Assembly (NCBI GenBank): GCA_903822975.1
Contig: CAIJRD010000013.1
Coordinates: forward strand, 62,001-126,000
Length of the DNA: 64,000 bases
Reading direction: 5' to 3'
Source of the DNA: an uncultured Sinobacteraceae bacterium
GTDB taxonomy: Bacteria; Pseudomonadota; Gammaproteobacteria; Nevskiales; Nevskiaceae
A program made the translations under genes and the position numbers. A model generated the notes under the pieces. That model ran no database searches, was not told the DNA's origin, and was given only the letters and a program-made list of their open reading frames with translations. How positions within the stretch are numbered: the stretch's first letter is position 1; each line of letters begins with the position of its first letter. Positions 1 through 8,617 of the stretch are shown here, one piece after another.

Positions 1-1
1 A

Positions 2-232
2 GCATTCGGATTCCGTTTGAGTGATTTCGACTTTAGGGGATGGCAAGCCAAGGGTCTGAAAGATATCGGCCCATCCAACTACGTCGAAGTGTCAATGGAC
101 GATACGTATGAGCGCCTCTATCGCGTGGATAGCCCGCGTTCATGGGTCATCCAATTCGAGGACGATTTAATTAATGGCCTGTTTGGTGTGCCGTTGGGGC
201 GCCGGAACACTGGTAACGATCGCGACGCCTGA
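2..232 (+). CDS. Conserved hypothetical protein, paralogue A (5' end outside window)
   Basis: I do not recognise this family. The reading frame is open to the first base of the window and the residues before the first possible start (AFGF) match a second protein at 8618-9019, so the gene begins outside the window. The two proteins share about 60% of 63 aligned residues, including DFDFR, an RSWV motif and QFEDDLING followed by FG-P. No membrane segment or signal peptide is visible. The C-terminus is shorter than in the paralogue: the similarity stops at GVP and the frame closes 14 residues later, so this copy may be truncated or frameshifted at its 3' end. Confidence 0.6.
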   Translation, partial: AFGFRLSDFDFRGWQAKGLKDIGPSNYVEVSMDDTYERLYRVDSPRSWVIQFEDDLINGLFGVPLGRRNTGNDRDA

Positions 233-486
233 TGCTGATGAATCATGAACCGACCCCAACCACACCTAAAAAGCTTAGCCTCGACCGGAGGCCCAGAAGC
301 GTCACGCCGACGTCGCAAGCGGGACCGCGTAGTCAACCCAAAAACATGGATCAATGCTTTTCGCTCTCAATCAGTCTCGTAATCATCGGCGAGCAATCGT
401 CTTCTCACATGCGCGAGGTGACCGCGCACCAGAGTCGTCGACAGGTGACGAGGCGCAGGTGCGGTAACGCCACAATGTCCTAACCG

Positions 487-930
487 CTATTTCCTGAACA
501 ATGCCGTATAGCGACGCTGCATTTCTTCCGTCGACACGGACTCGATGTGGCTGCCGAGCAGCCATTCGTGGCCGAAGGGGTCACGCACAACGCCCGAGCG
601 TTCGCCGTAGAACTGATCCTTGAGGGCGCGCACTTCGGTGGCGCCCGCTTCGATGGCTTGTTCGAATGCCTGGTTAACATCGGCTACGTGAAGATGGATA
701 GCGAACGATGTGCCGCCCAGCGAAAGAGGGCCCCGAATTCCGTTTTCGGGATACTCATCGCTCAACATGATCGTGGACGGCCCGATTTTGATTTCGGCGT
801 GGCCAATGCGTCCGCTTGGCTCGGTCAGTCGAAATACTTCTGTCGCACCAAATGCGTTTGCATAAAACGCGATTGCATCTGAAGCGCTGTGGACCCGCAG
901 ATACGGAAAGACCTCGTGGACCTCAATCAT
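487..930 (-). CDS. VOC (glyoxalase/bleomycin-resistance) family protein
   Basis: A 147-residue protein of the vicinal oxygen chelate superfamily, PhnB/glyoxalase-like subgroup. It starts IEVHEVFPYLRV, has the paired beta-alpha-beta pattern (FYANAFGATEV near residue 24, then HLHVADVNQAFEQAIEAGA near residue 79) and ends with the typical VRDPFGHEWLLGSH segment. These enzymes are cytoplasmic and usually bind a divalent metal; the substrate cannot be told from sequence. A strong GGGAGAG site lies just upstream of the ATG at 930. It lies downstream of the AraC regulator at 970-1827 on the same strand with 39 bases between, so the two probably form an operon. Confidence 0.85.
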   Translation of the reverse strand: MIEVHEVFPYLRVHSASDAIAFYANAFGATEVFRLTEPSGRIGHAEIKIGPSTIMLSDEYPENGIRGPLSLGGTSFAIHLHVADVNQAFEQAIEAGATEVRALKDQFYGERSGVVRDPFGHEWLLGSHIESVSTEEMQRRYTALFRK

Positions 931-969
931 TTCGCTCTCCCTCGCAAAAGTGCCTGAGTATTGTGCGAG

Positions 970-1827
970 TCATTCGCGACGGCGGTCTTGAATGTTTTTT
1001 ACCTGACGCATGGGAGGATGTGCCGATTCGTGGTGCAGGGGGGAGCCATGTCGCGGTCGGTACTGTGTTGGCGATATTCCAGAGAGCAGTCGGAATTCGC
1101 GCGACAGATGCGCCTGATCTGCGTAGCCGCAACGGGCGCCGACGTCAGCCAGACTGGAGCGTTCGGCGCTGGCAATAAGCTGCACGGCCTGATTGAAGCG
1201 CTGAATCCGCTGGAAGTGCTTGGGTGCTAGGCCAACGGCACTGCGGAACAGCGCAATGAAATGACGCGGACTGTAGCCAGAAGCTTGCAGCACATTCGAA
1301 TTCCAGTCTGACGACCACGGCGCACGATGAAACAAGGACTGCGCCACCGCCGGATGCATCAACAGCGGTTTCTCGATCTGCCTAGTCAGATTCTGTTCGA
1401 GCAAGCGGAAGAGTGTTGCAGGATCGGGCGCTGCCATGAGTTGTTCTTGCAGCGTTCTGGCCCTTTGGCCCCAGAGATCTTCCAGACTGAGATGACGATC
1501 CGTTAGTGCCGCGACCGGGATGCCAAGTACGGCACTGGCCGCGCCAGCCCTAAACGAAACTCCAACGACCGCCCCGGCGGGCTTGGGTCCTGCGACGTAA
1601 TAGGCCGACTGAGGTCCGTGCACGACAGCCCCAGACCAATGAGTCGCATTGTCCGAACTTGACGGCAGGCATAGAAGCGGGTGCTCATGCAGCGCGATGA
1701 CCAGATGCACTTTGCCCGACGGCAGCATGTGTTCCCAATGCAACTGAGCCGCGTCGCGCCTAGACCACCAGAGGCATTCCACATAGTGGCCTAGCGGTGC
1801 GGCGGGGTGATAGCGAAGCAAAGGCAT
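970..1827 (-). CDS. AraC family transcriptional regulator
   Basis: A DNA-binding regulator of about 285 residues. The N-terminal part (PLLRYHPAAPLGHYVECLWW) resembles the DUF6597-type sensor domain, and the C-terminal 100 residues carry the two helix-turn-helix motifs of the AraC family, including SLADVGARCGYADQAHLSREF and SGISPTQYR. The frame is open for another 48 codons upstream, but I prefer the ATG at 1827: it is preceded by AGGA at good spacing, begins the conserved domain, and the upstream extension runs into insertion-sequence debris. It probably controls itself and the downstream VOC gene. The effector is unknown. Confidence 0.85.
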   Translation of the reverse strand: MPLLRYHPAAPLGHYVECLWWSRRDAAQLHWEHMLPSGKVHLVIALHEHPLLCLPSSSDNATHWSGAVVHGPQSAYYVAGPKPAGAVVGVSFRAGAASAVLGIPVAALTDRHLSLEDLWGQRARTLQEQLMAAPDPATLFRLLEQNLTRQIEKPLLMHPAVAQSLFHRAPWSSDWNSNVLQASGYSPRHFIALFRSAVGLAPKHFQRIQRFNQAVQLIASAERSSLADVGARCGYADQAHLSREFRLLSGISPTQYRPRHGSPLHHESAHPPMRQVKNIQDRRRE

Positions 1828-1915
1828 GCAAATCCTAGTGGACGCGCACGGCGCCGCCGATGAGCTCTTCCGTAGCATACGGAGGGATACCGCTATTCGC
1901 CATGGCGTAGTTGAA

Positions 1916-1998
1916 AACGCGTACTTCGAAATGAACCAGAACGTGCGTGCTCTGCGGATCCGAGCAATCATCGCTGGGGCTCACGTCAGGCTTGCGTT
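1916..1998. repeat. 83-bp dispersed repeat, copy 1
   Basis: This block is about 84% identical (roughly 70 of 83 positions, counted by eye) and gap-free to 5101-5183. Both copies begin AACG, contain ACTTCGAAATGA and end TCAGGCTTGCGTT. Each lies beside IS3-family transposase debris. The sequence (TCATTTCGAAGTGC in reverse) resembles the end of an IS21-like element, but that is only a guess. Confidence 0.7.
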
Positions 1999-1999
1999 G

Positions 2000-2122
2000 T
2001 CAGCCAAGGCCGACGTGTTTGACTACATCGAGCGATTCCACAATCCTCGTATGCGACGAAGAGTTGCAAGACATGATCAGCAGTTTCTAACTCTTACCCA
2101 ACCGTCCGTAAAAACGGCGTAG
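2000..2122 (+). pseudogene. IS3-family transposase OrfB C-terminal remnant
   Basis: The last 38 codons before the stop at 2120-2122 read KADVFDYIERFHNPRMRRR and end LTQPSVKTA, which is the C-terminal end of IS3-group transposases (usually EAKADVFDYIE.F.N). No DDE catalytic core precedes it. Upstream is the 83-bp repeat, so only the tail of the element survives. It lies between the AraC regulator and the TPR gene and does not encode a functional protein. Confidence 0.75.
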
Positions 2123-2321
2123 AACCCCACCCCCTCGACCGACTTAGTGGTCAGCGACTCTCTAGCATTCGATCGGCCGCCCGGGAAGCCGTCCATGGGA
2201 CGCATTCCTGCACGGTAAGAACCCGTCTCGAAGCGACCGTCGGCGAAGCCCGGTCATTGGATCCCACATTTTTCTTGCTACGCTCGGTAAGGAGAAATCA
2301 ATCGTTTTCGTGGGCGCGTTC

Positions 2322-2330
2322 AAGGGAGAA
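2322..2330 (+). promoter_or_regulatory. Ribosome binding site that decides the start of the TPR gene
   Basis: AAGGGAGAA ends 4 bases before the GTG at 2335. It is a far better Shine-Dalgarno match than anything before the in-frame ATG at 2257. Confidence 0.6.
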
Positions 2331-2334
2331 CTCC

Positions 2335-4263
2335 GTGGAGCAGGAAAGCCTTTCGGCGAGCGACGGCGTGGCCCGCTCCGTTGCTCTGAAAACCCCCAAG
2401 CACTCTGAAGATCAACTGGTTCAGGAGCAGGTCGACTACCTGCGCCGCCAAGGCAGCCTGCAGGCGGCGCAGAAGGCGTTGCTGGAGCGGGAACTCGAAG
2501 GGCAGGCTCTGCAGAACCAGGGACAGGAATTTGCCAACCAGGGCCAGCGCATCCAGAACGTCCGCGAGCGCCTGCGCATTATTTTCGAGGTCGCCCTGGC
2601 GCTGATGGTGCTGGTGGTCGTCGGCATCATCGGCGATCTGCTGGTGTCCGCCTGGCATGCGCAGAACGTGGTCCTCAGCGCCTTCGACGTGCCGCCCGCC
2701 ATGGACGCACAGGGCCAGAACGGGAAGGTCGTCGCCACCGCACTGCTCGACCAGCTGCAGAAACTCCAGTCGGAAACCCGCTCCTCGGTGGCCAAGCGCG
2801 GCGTCAACGACGCCTGGAGCGGCGACGTCAAGCTAGAGATTCCGGAAGCGCACATCTCCATCGGCGAGCTGCAGCGCTACCTGCACGACTGGCTGGGCAA
2901 GGAAACGCACATCGGCGGCAGTATCGTGCAGGGGGCCGATAACAGTTTGATCCTGACCGTGCGCGGCAACGGCTTCCCGGCCAAGAGCTTCAGCGGCAAG
3001 GCGGATGCCTTGCCGGAATTGACCACGCAGGCCGCGGAGTACGTCTACGGTGCGGCGGAGACCTACCGCTTCGGCGTCTACCTGGAAACCCACGGCCGCG
3101 ATGAAGAGGCGATCGCCTTGGTCAAGGCCGCCTACGGCTCAGCCCTGCCGACCGACCAGCCCTTGCTGCTAAATGTCTGGGGCAACGCGCTCGGCAATCT
3201 GGGGCGGTACCCGGAGTCGCTCGACAAATACCGTGAAGCCGTTGCCCTCAAGCCGGACTACTGGATCGGCTACAACAACATCATGAACGTCGAAGCTCAG
3301 CTTCAAGACGAGGAAGGGCTGATTCAAACCGGCGAGCAGATGGAACGCCTGGCGCGGCGCGGCCGCTGGTTTTCAAAAGGGGTGAAGGAGCTTTATTTCC
3401 AGAACCTCGACCAGGAGCGTTGGGATATGATGCCCCCGCACAAGGCATTTGTGCAAGACATGGCGGGCAGCGGCGGACATGGGACAAGCGGCGTGGAGGA
3501 AGCGCCGGGCGATGCCCAGTACCTGGCCCAGATGCACGACCGCCAGGCCGCCGAGCTAGAGCTGCAAACCTCGCCGGGCGCCGGCAGCGATCCTTACGTC
3601 ATCGCCCAGACCGACTTCGTGCACGGCCTGATGGCGCTGGACCGCGGCGATGCCGCGCAGGCTCTGGCGCCGCTGGGCCGCACCGACGCCGCGGTCGCCC
3701 AATCCACCGAGCTGGCCGGCAACTTCACCGGCCCCTCCTGCTGGCTGGCGCTGGCGGAGGAATGGACCGGCACGCCGGCGGCGAAGGTGGACGCCGACCT
3801 CGCCCGCGGCGGCCACCTGGTGGACTGCTACCGCTTCAAGGCCGACATCAGCGACCATCGCGGCGACTGGGCGCTGGCGCAGAAGCAGTACGCGGAGGCG
3901 GTGGCGCTGGCCCCTTCCGTCCCCAGTGCGTATTTCTCCTGGGGCGAAGCACTGGCTCGGCACGGCGACTTCGGCGGCGCCATCGCGAAATTCACCGAAG
4001 CGAACCTGCATGGCCCGCACTGGGCCGATCCCCTGAAGAGCTGGGGCGATGCGCTGGCGGAAAAGCAGGACTTCAAAGCTGCGCTCGCGCGATATGCCCA
4101 GGCCGAACCCTACGCGCCGAATTGGGGTGCGCTGCACCTGCGCTGGGGCCAGGCGCTGGACAAGCTGGGCCGCCATGATGTGGCGGTGGAGCAGTACCGC
4201 AAGGCGCTGAGCCTGGATCTGACCGATGCCGAGCGGAAGTCGCTGCAGGGGTGTTGCGGCTAA
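2335..4263 (+). CDS. Membrane-anchored tetratricopeptide repeat protein
   Basis: A 642-residue protein with a glutamine-rich, probably coiled-coil cytoplasmic N-terminus (residues about 25-80), one hydrophobic membrane segment at about 82-104 (ALALMVLVVVGIIGDLLV) and a large soluble part. TPR-like helices lie around residues 250-310 (LGRYPESLDKYREAVALKPDY) and 505-635 (GDWALAQKQYAEAVALAPS, KLGRHDVAVEQYRKALSLD). The start is taken as GTG 2335; an in-frame ATG at 2257 adds 26 unlikely residues. TPR domains bind other proteins, but no partner is evident. The gene is clearly more GC-rich than its neighbours, which suggests a different origin from the surrounding debris. Confidence 0.75.
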   Translation: MEQESLSASDGVARSVALKTPKHSEDQLVQEQVDYLRRQGSLQAAQKALLERELEGQALQNQGQEFANQGQRIQNVRERLRIIFEVALALMVLVVVGIIGDLLVSAWHAQNVVLSAFDVPPAMDAQGQNGKVVATALLDQLQKLQSETRSSVAKRGVNDAWSGDVKLEIPEAHISIGELQRYLHDWLGKETHIGGSIVQGADNSLILTVRGNGFPAKSFSGKADALPELTTQAAEYVYGAAETYRFGVYLETHGRDEEAIALVKAAYGSALPTDQPLLLNVWGNALGNLGRYPESLDKYREAVALKPDYWIGYNNIMNVEAQLQDEEGLIQTGEQMERLARRGRWFSKGVKELYFQNLDQERWDMMPPHKAFVQDMAGSGGHGTSGVEEAPGDAQYLAQMHDRQAAELELQTSPGAGSDPYVIAQTDFVHGLMALDRGDAAQALAPLGRTDAAVAQSTELAGNFTGPSCWLALAEEWTGTPAAKVDADLARGGHLVDCYRFKADISDHRGDWALAQKQYAEAVALAPSVPSAYFSWGEALARHGDFGGAIAKFTEANLHGPHWADPLKSWGDALAEKQDFKAALARYAQAEPYAPNWGALHLRWGQALDKLGRHDVAVEQYRKALSLDLTDAERKSLQGCCG

Positions 4264-4639
4264 GTCGGGGAACCTGTTTCCGCCAACGGCCACGATCGAT
4301 ACCGGATTACCGTTACATCTACATTTAGAAAAAACAGACGAATTGGAGACCCGCTATCGGCATCAAGCATCTCGATGCCTTAGGCCGAAAACGGCTCTTA
4401 ACGAGGTGCGCTTGCAACCCACGCAGATAAGTGCACGACCGCTTTGGCACATCTGAGACATACATCGCAGGCCCAAACCAGCCCAGAGCGGACTTCCGAG
4501 TAGGCGAGGGCTAAGTAATTCGACCTAATCGTTTGCAACAGAAATTTCGTAGCGGACGCTCACTACGCTGATCATTCTATGCTGCAAACGAGATCGTAAC
4601 GTCGCTTTGCCCGATCACATTTCGTCAACGAGTGGCCTA
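4264..4639. other. Intergenic stretch without a recognisable gene
   Basis: No convincing reading frame, RNA gene or terminator was seen between the TPR gene and the convergent membrane-protein gene. It contains one copy of a 12-bp direct repeat at 4579-4590. Confidence 0.5.
4579..4590. repeat. 12-bp direct repeat ATGCTGCAAACG, left copy
   Basis: The same 12 bases recur in the same orientation at 5093-5104, so the two copies bracket the membrane-protein gene at 4640-5077. This could be a scar of an insertion or duplication. Confidence 0.4.
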
Positions 4640-5077
4640 CTACGGCTTCTTTCGAAAGCCTGCAACAAGCAGGGCCCATGCAACGATCAAAGCCAGTCCC
4701 GCGACGATGTGCGCTAGTTTCACGAGCAGCTCCTGCCAGGCGGCGCCGCCGCCTGCACCGGCCTGCTGTGCTGCCAGCGGCAGCACTTGATTAGTGCCCC
4801 ACCAAGCGTTGGCGATTTCGGAGAGGGCCATGATCCACGTCAGGCAAACGGCCGCCAGCATGAACGTGGCGGAGCGCGGGCCTACGTTATTGGGAAGCGT
4901 CATCAGCAGTAGTGCCATCACAATGAACAGCATCCCATTGGTGACCAACTGGATATGCGCACCCAGGGCCAATCGCGGAAAGGGCGTGTGCGGTACCACC
5001 AGCCCCCAGATCAGGCCGAACAAGACCAGCACCATGCCGTTGACCAGAATTTTCCGGCCTCTACTGGATACATCCAT
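4640..5077 (-). CDS. Hydroxylaminobenzene mutase / styrene-oxide isomerase-like membrane protein
   Basis: A 145-residue protein with four predicted membrane helices. Its pattern (LFGLIWGLVVP, then PRLALGAHIQLVTNGMLFIV, a third helix ending WWGTNQVLP, and a last helix VAGLALIVAWALLVAGF) matches hydroxylaminobenzene mutases (HabA/HabB), which rearrange hydroxylaminobenzene to 2-aminophenol and are related to styrene-oxide isomerase. The histidine and asparagine in AHIQLVTNGM are at the conserved positions. The start at 5077 is chosen because GGGAG lies 7 bases upstream; a TTG at 5101 would add 8 residues. Family assignment is from memory of the pattern, and the substrate is not established. Confidence 0.55.
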   Translation of the reverse strand: MDVSSRGRKILVNGMVLVLFGLIWGLVVPHTPFPRLALGAHIQLVTNGMLFIVMALLLMTLPNNVGPRSATFMLAAVCLTWIMALSEIANAWWGTNQVLPLAAQQAGAGGGAAWQELLVKLAHIVAGLALIVAWALLVAGFRKKP

Positions 5078-5092
5078 GTCGCTCTCCCGTTT

Positions 5093-5104
5093 ATGCTGCA
5101 AACG
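5093..5104. repeat. 12-bp direct repeat ATGCTGCAAACG, right copy
   Basis: Perfect match to 4579-4590. This copy overlaps the first bases of the 83-bp repeat at 5101-5183. Confidence 0.4.
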
Positions 5105-5183
5105 TGCACTTCGAAATGACCCAGAATGTGCTTACTCTGTGGACCCGAGCAGACATCGCTGGGACCCACATCAGGCTTGCGTT
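5101..5183. repeat. 83-bp dispersed repeat, copy 2
   Basis: Same orientation and same length as the copy at 1916-1998. It lies between the HabA-like gene and an IS3 orfA fragment, which supports its being part of insertion-sequence debris. Confidence 0.7.
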
Positions 5184-5226
5184 TTTCTTGTCGATCGCCC
5201 GGATCAGTATTTTGTACAAATTGGTC

Positions 5227-5595
5227 TCAGCTTGCATGCATGGTCGCAGACAGCTCTCGAGATCGCCCGACGATGCGTAGGCGCCTCTCCGGGCGCCACT
5301 CTTGAACCCAGGCGCAGAGCAGTTTCCTATAGGGAGACCCCAGCGTCCCGATCGTCGCCGAAATACAGCGCCCATTCTCCAGGTAGTGAGTGACCGCCCG
5401 TTCTTGCTGCGCGTGCGTGAACTTCTCCCGGCGTGAATAGCCGGCGGGCAAGTCAATGCGCTTCTCATACTCCCGGTGCCAGCTCTTGAGCGCATTATTG
5501 GTCGGATAGCCGAGCTGGCGAATGGTCAAGCCCGCTCGGTTTCCCAGCTTGCTGTAAAGCTGCACAGCACGAAGCCGGTCCTCGAATGAATACAT
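5227..5595 (-). pseudogene. IS3-family transposase OrfA fragment
   Basis: A 122-residue frame that begins MYSFEDRLRAVQLYSKLGNR and continues TIRQLGYPTNNALKSWHREYE. This is the N-terminal helix-turn-helix region of a large IS3-group OrfA. The family's second helix-turn-helix and OrfB are absent, because the frame stops soon after the WVQEWRPE segment. The element is therefore truncated and dead unless helped in trans. Together with the OrfB tail at 2000-2122, which lies on the other strand, it indicates at least two IS3-family events followed by deletion. Confidence 0.8.
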
Positions 5596-5867
5596 GAACT
5601 ACCCCTTCAGATAGTCCAAGATATCGTTCGCACCCCCGGGCGGTGACTTTTCAGTCGGTAGCAACACCTGGTCGGAAGGCGGAGTGTGGGAATACGCTCT
5701 CAGTCCACTTTTACAGGCGGTCAATGAGAGTTTGAGAGAGAATGAAACGGATGGTGCCGAGACGATTCAGTCTTGAGCGAGCTTTGTAAGTCACGTTTGG
5801 ACTCGCGCCATGTCGAGTTGTTCGCTGCCAGAATGAACCATGCGACTACGAGCGTCACGCACCACCA

Positions 5868-7940
5868 ATGACTTTGGCCGCCAAGCCCTCGTTTTTCTCC
5901 GAACTCCAGCGCCGCCACGTCTACAAGGTCGGCGCCAGTTATGCCGTGGCCGGCTGGCTGCTAGTACAGGTTGCCACGCAGGTGTTTCCGTTTTTCGATG
6001 TGCCGAACGTCGCGGTGCGGGTCGTCGTGCTGGTGGTGGTCGCGGGTTTCCCGGTGGCGCTAGTGCTGGCGTGGCTGTTCGATCTGACACCTCAGGGCAT
6101 CGTGCGGACAGGCAAGGCCGGTTCCGACGGTATCCAGGGCGATACCGCCGCCATGCCTCATGGGGTGGACCGCAAGCTCAACTATTTACTCGGCGTACTT
6201 TTGACAACGTCCTTGGGCTATCTGCTGCTGGAACACACCGTGCTGCGTGGCCCTCTAGCCGGCCCGAATGCAAGTTCACGTTCGGCGCAGCCCGATAGGT
6301 CCATCGCGGTGCTGCCCTTCGAAAATCTGTCCGATGACAAGGCCAACGCCTATTTCGCCTCAGGTATCCAGGACGAAGTGCTGACCCAGCTCGCCAAGAT
6401 CGGTGATCTCAAGGTCATCTCGCGCACCTCCACGGAACATTACGCGAGCCAGCCGGAGAATCTTCCTGCGATTGCAAAAGAGCTTGGCGTGGGCAACATC
6501 CTGGAAGGCAGCGTACAGAAGGCCGGCGACTCGGTGCATATCAACGTCCAGCTCATCAACGCCGCGACCGACGCACACCTCTGGGCCGAGTCTTATGACC
6601 GGAAACTCGACAATATCTTCGGCGTGGAAGGCGAGGTAGCCGCCGACATTTCAGGGCAGCTCAAGGCCAAACTGACTGGCGCCGAGAAAACTGAGCTGGC
6701 CAGAAAGCCCACTCAGAATGCTGCGGCGTATGACTTTTTCCTTAAAGCCCAAGCCACGGAGGAAAGGGAGTTCTCGCGTGCGACGATGGAAGCAGCGGTG
6801 GACGACTACAAACAGGCCATCGCTGCGGACCCTGGTTTCGCCGAGGCTTGGATTGGTCAGGCGAACGCGCGCATCAACATCTACACCACGTTCGTGCATC
6901 GGCCCGAAGACCAGGCGTTGATCAAGCAGGAGATCGAAGAGGCCTTGCGTCTGCAGGCAGAACTGCCGGAGGCCTGGCGCACCATGGGCCGATACCAGCG
7001 CGACATCGCCCGTGACTACCAAGCTGCGGCGCAGGCACTCGAGCACGCGTTGCGGCTCGCTCCCAACGATGCCACTTCTCTTCTTTCGATTTCGCTGCTT
7101 AATACTAAACTGCGGCACTGGGACGAAGCCTTTGCTCAGAGCCAGCGGGCGGCGGAAGTCGACCCCAGAAACCCGCGAGTATGGGCGCTGATTGCTTCCA
7201 TCGCCGAGTCCTTGCGCCGATACGGCGACGTCGAGCAGGCGCTGAAGCGCGAGAACGACCTGGTAAAAGACAAGGGTTCCCTATCGATGGAATTCGCCGA
7301 TCTGTATCTGACCGCAGGAGACCTGGACCATGCGAAGTCTAGCCTCGCCCCAGTGCCGTTCGACTTCCGTGATCCGCAGGTCTACCTGACCTACTCGCGC
7401 TATTGGCGCTACACGCATAAATATCAGGAAGGTATAGACACCTGGACGCGCGAGCTGTCCGATACCGCGACGCATCCGCCCGAGGATCTCGTCACAGGCA
7501 TCATCAACCGCGGCGAGATCTATGCCTGCGCAGGCAAGCAGGACGAGGCGAGCGCTGATTTCCAAAACGCTCGTAAACGCCTAATGGCTCTACGCGATTC
7601 GGGCGCAACCAACTATGAGATTCCGGCGTTTCTGGGCCCCGTTGAAGCAGCGCTTGGCCTTGAACAAGAAGCACTGTCAACGAGCCGACATCTGCTCGAG
7701 GAGGTTGCCAACAACCCCGATTACGAGCCCTGGGCCAGAACGCAGTTGGCAAGAGTCGAGATGATCACCGGCGATCCAGATGCAGCACTTGCCGACCTCG
7801 AAGCCTCATTCAGAGAGCCAGACGGCATCTCTGTCGGAGCCCTCAAATTTGATTGCATCTGGGATCCGTTACGCAGCAAGCCGCGGTTCCAGAAGTTGCT
7901 CAAGCGTGTCGAAGAAAGCGTTTTCCTGCCGCAAACCTAA
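5868..7940 (+). CDS. TolB/FlgO-like N-terminal domain protein with TPR repeats, membrane-bound
   Basis: A 690-residue protein. Residues 1-22 are a short cytoplasmic segment (FFSELQRRHVYKVGASYAVA is typical of this family), with membrane segments at about 23-43, 48-71 and 104-122. Residues about 144-265 are the TolB/FlgO-like domain (SIAVLPFENLSDDKANAYFA, then GNILEGSVQKAGD and QLINAATDAHLWAESYDR). The rest consists of TPR helices (ALEHALRLAPNDA, SQRAAEVDPRNPRVWALIA). Such proteins are common in Lysobacterales, often fused to a DNA-binding or adenylate-cyclase domain; neither is present here. It may act as a membrane sensor or scaffold. Start ATG 5868 begins the conserved part. Confidence 0.8.
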   Translation: MTLAAKPSFFSELQRRHVYKVGASYAVAGWLLVQVATQVFPFFDVPNVAVRVVVLVVVAGFPVALVLAWLFDLTPQGIVRTGKAGSDGIQGDTAAMPHGVDRKLNYLLGVLLTTSLGYLLLEHTVLRGPLAGPNASSRSAQPDRSIAVLPFENLSDDKANAYFASGIQDEVLTQLAKIGDLKVISRTSTEHYASQPENLPAIAKELGVGNILEGSVQKAGDSVHINVQLINAATDAHLWAESYDRKLDNIFGVEGEVAADISGQLKAKLTGAEKTELARKPTQNAAAYDFFLKAQATEEREFSRATMEAAVDDYKQAIAADPGFAEAWIGQANARINIYTTFVHRPEDQALIKQEIEEALRLQAELPEAWRTMGRYQRDIARDYQAAAQALEHALRLAPNDATSLLSISLLNTKLRHWDEAFAQSQRAAEVDPRNPRVWALIASIAESLRRYGDVEQALKRENDLVKDKGSLSMEFADLYLTAGDLDHAKSSLAPVPFDFRDPQVYLTYSRYWRYTHKYQEGIDTWTRELSDTATHPPEDLVTGIINRGEIYACAGKQDEASADFQNARKRLMALRDSGATNYEIPAFLGPVEAALGLEQEALSTSRHLLEEVANNPDYEPWARTQLARVEMITGDPDAALADLEASFREPDGISVGALKFDCIWDPLRSKPRFQKLLKRVEESVFLPQT

Positions 7941-8034
7941 GTCGGGTCTGCGTGAGAATTCACACTCGTCCGTCTAAAGTCTCCATCCTATTGGTCGCTA
8001 TTCGATTCACCAGATCGAAATATTTTGAGGTTTA

Positions 8035-8595
8035 ATGGCGATGTCAGCTGCGTCCGCACCACTCAACGAGGCAGAAAGGCTGGCGATGCTTCACTCCCTT
8101 GAACTGCTCGATTCACCTTCTGAGCCAACATTTTCTGCGATTGTCCGGCTTGTCGCGACCACACTCGATGTTCCGATTGTCGCAATTTCATTGATTGACG
8201 CGGACCGACAGTGGTTCGCTTCACGAGTCGGACTTGACGTAACGGAAACTCCGCGGGAGGTTGCGTTTTGCGCGCACACAATTTTGGCGGACGACTACCT
8301 AGAAATTGAGGATGCGCGAGCCGACCCACGGTTTTCCGACAATCCGTTGGTGCTTGGCCCTCCCAACATCCGGTTCTATGCTGGCGCTCCTTTGCGCAGC
8401 TTTAGCGGACTTCCCATCGGCACGCTCTGCGTAATTGATCGACACCCTCGAAAGCTGAACCACAGCGAACGCTGCTCGCTTCGCGACTGTGTCGCGTTGA
8501 TTCGTCGTGAAATCATCCATCGAGAGGCTGTAGTTTTTGCACGAAACATCGCCGCCAGATCAGTTCGATCCGTGATTCGAGTCTCCGTACCCTGA
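8035..8595 (+). CDS. Stand-alone GAF domain protein
   Basis: A 186-residue protein with one GAF domain at about residues 28-165: VPIVAISLIDADRQWFASRV, then TPREVAFCAHTIL, IEDARADPRFSDNPLV, IRFYAGAPLR and IGTLCVIDRHPRKL. In relatives this GAF type usually precedes a GGDEF or histidine-kinase domain. Here the protein ends about 25 residues after the GAF fold, so it is either a small sensor acting on a partner or the remnant of a larger protein. The ligand is unknown. It is followed after 22 bases by the paralogue-B gene, so the two may be co-transcribed. Confidence 0.8.
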   Translation: MAMSAASAPLNEAERLAMLHSLELLDSPSEPTFSAIVRLVATTLDVPIVAISLIDADRQWFASRVGLDVTETPREVAFCAHTILADDYLEIEDARADPRFSDNPLVLGPPNIRFYAGAPLRSFSGLPIGTLCVIDRHPRKLNHSERCSLRDCVALIRREIIHREAVVFARNIAARSVRSVIRVSVP

Positions 8596-8617
8596 TCAAT
8601 TCGTAAGGAACACGACA

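Noticed and set aside
232..483. 83-codon frame overlapping the stop of paralogue A
   Set aside because: Although the ATG overlaps the preceding TGA, composition is not protein-like, there is no family match and no ribosome site.
1826..2122. 98-codon plus-strand frame as an intact gene
   Set aside because: Only its last 38 codons match anything (an IS3 OrfB tail); the first part is antisense to the AraC upstream region and the 83-bp repeat.
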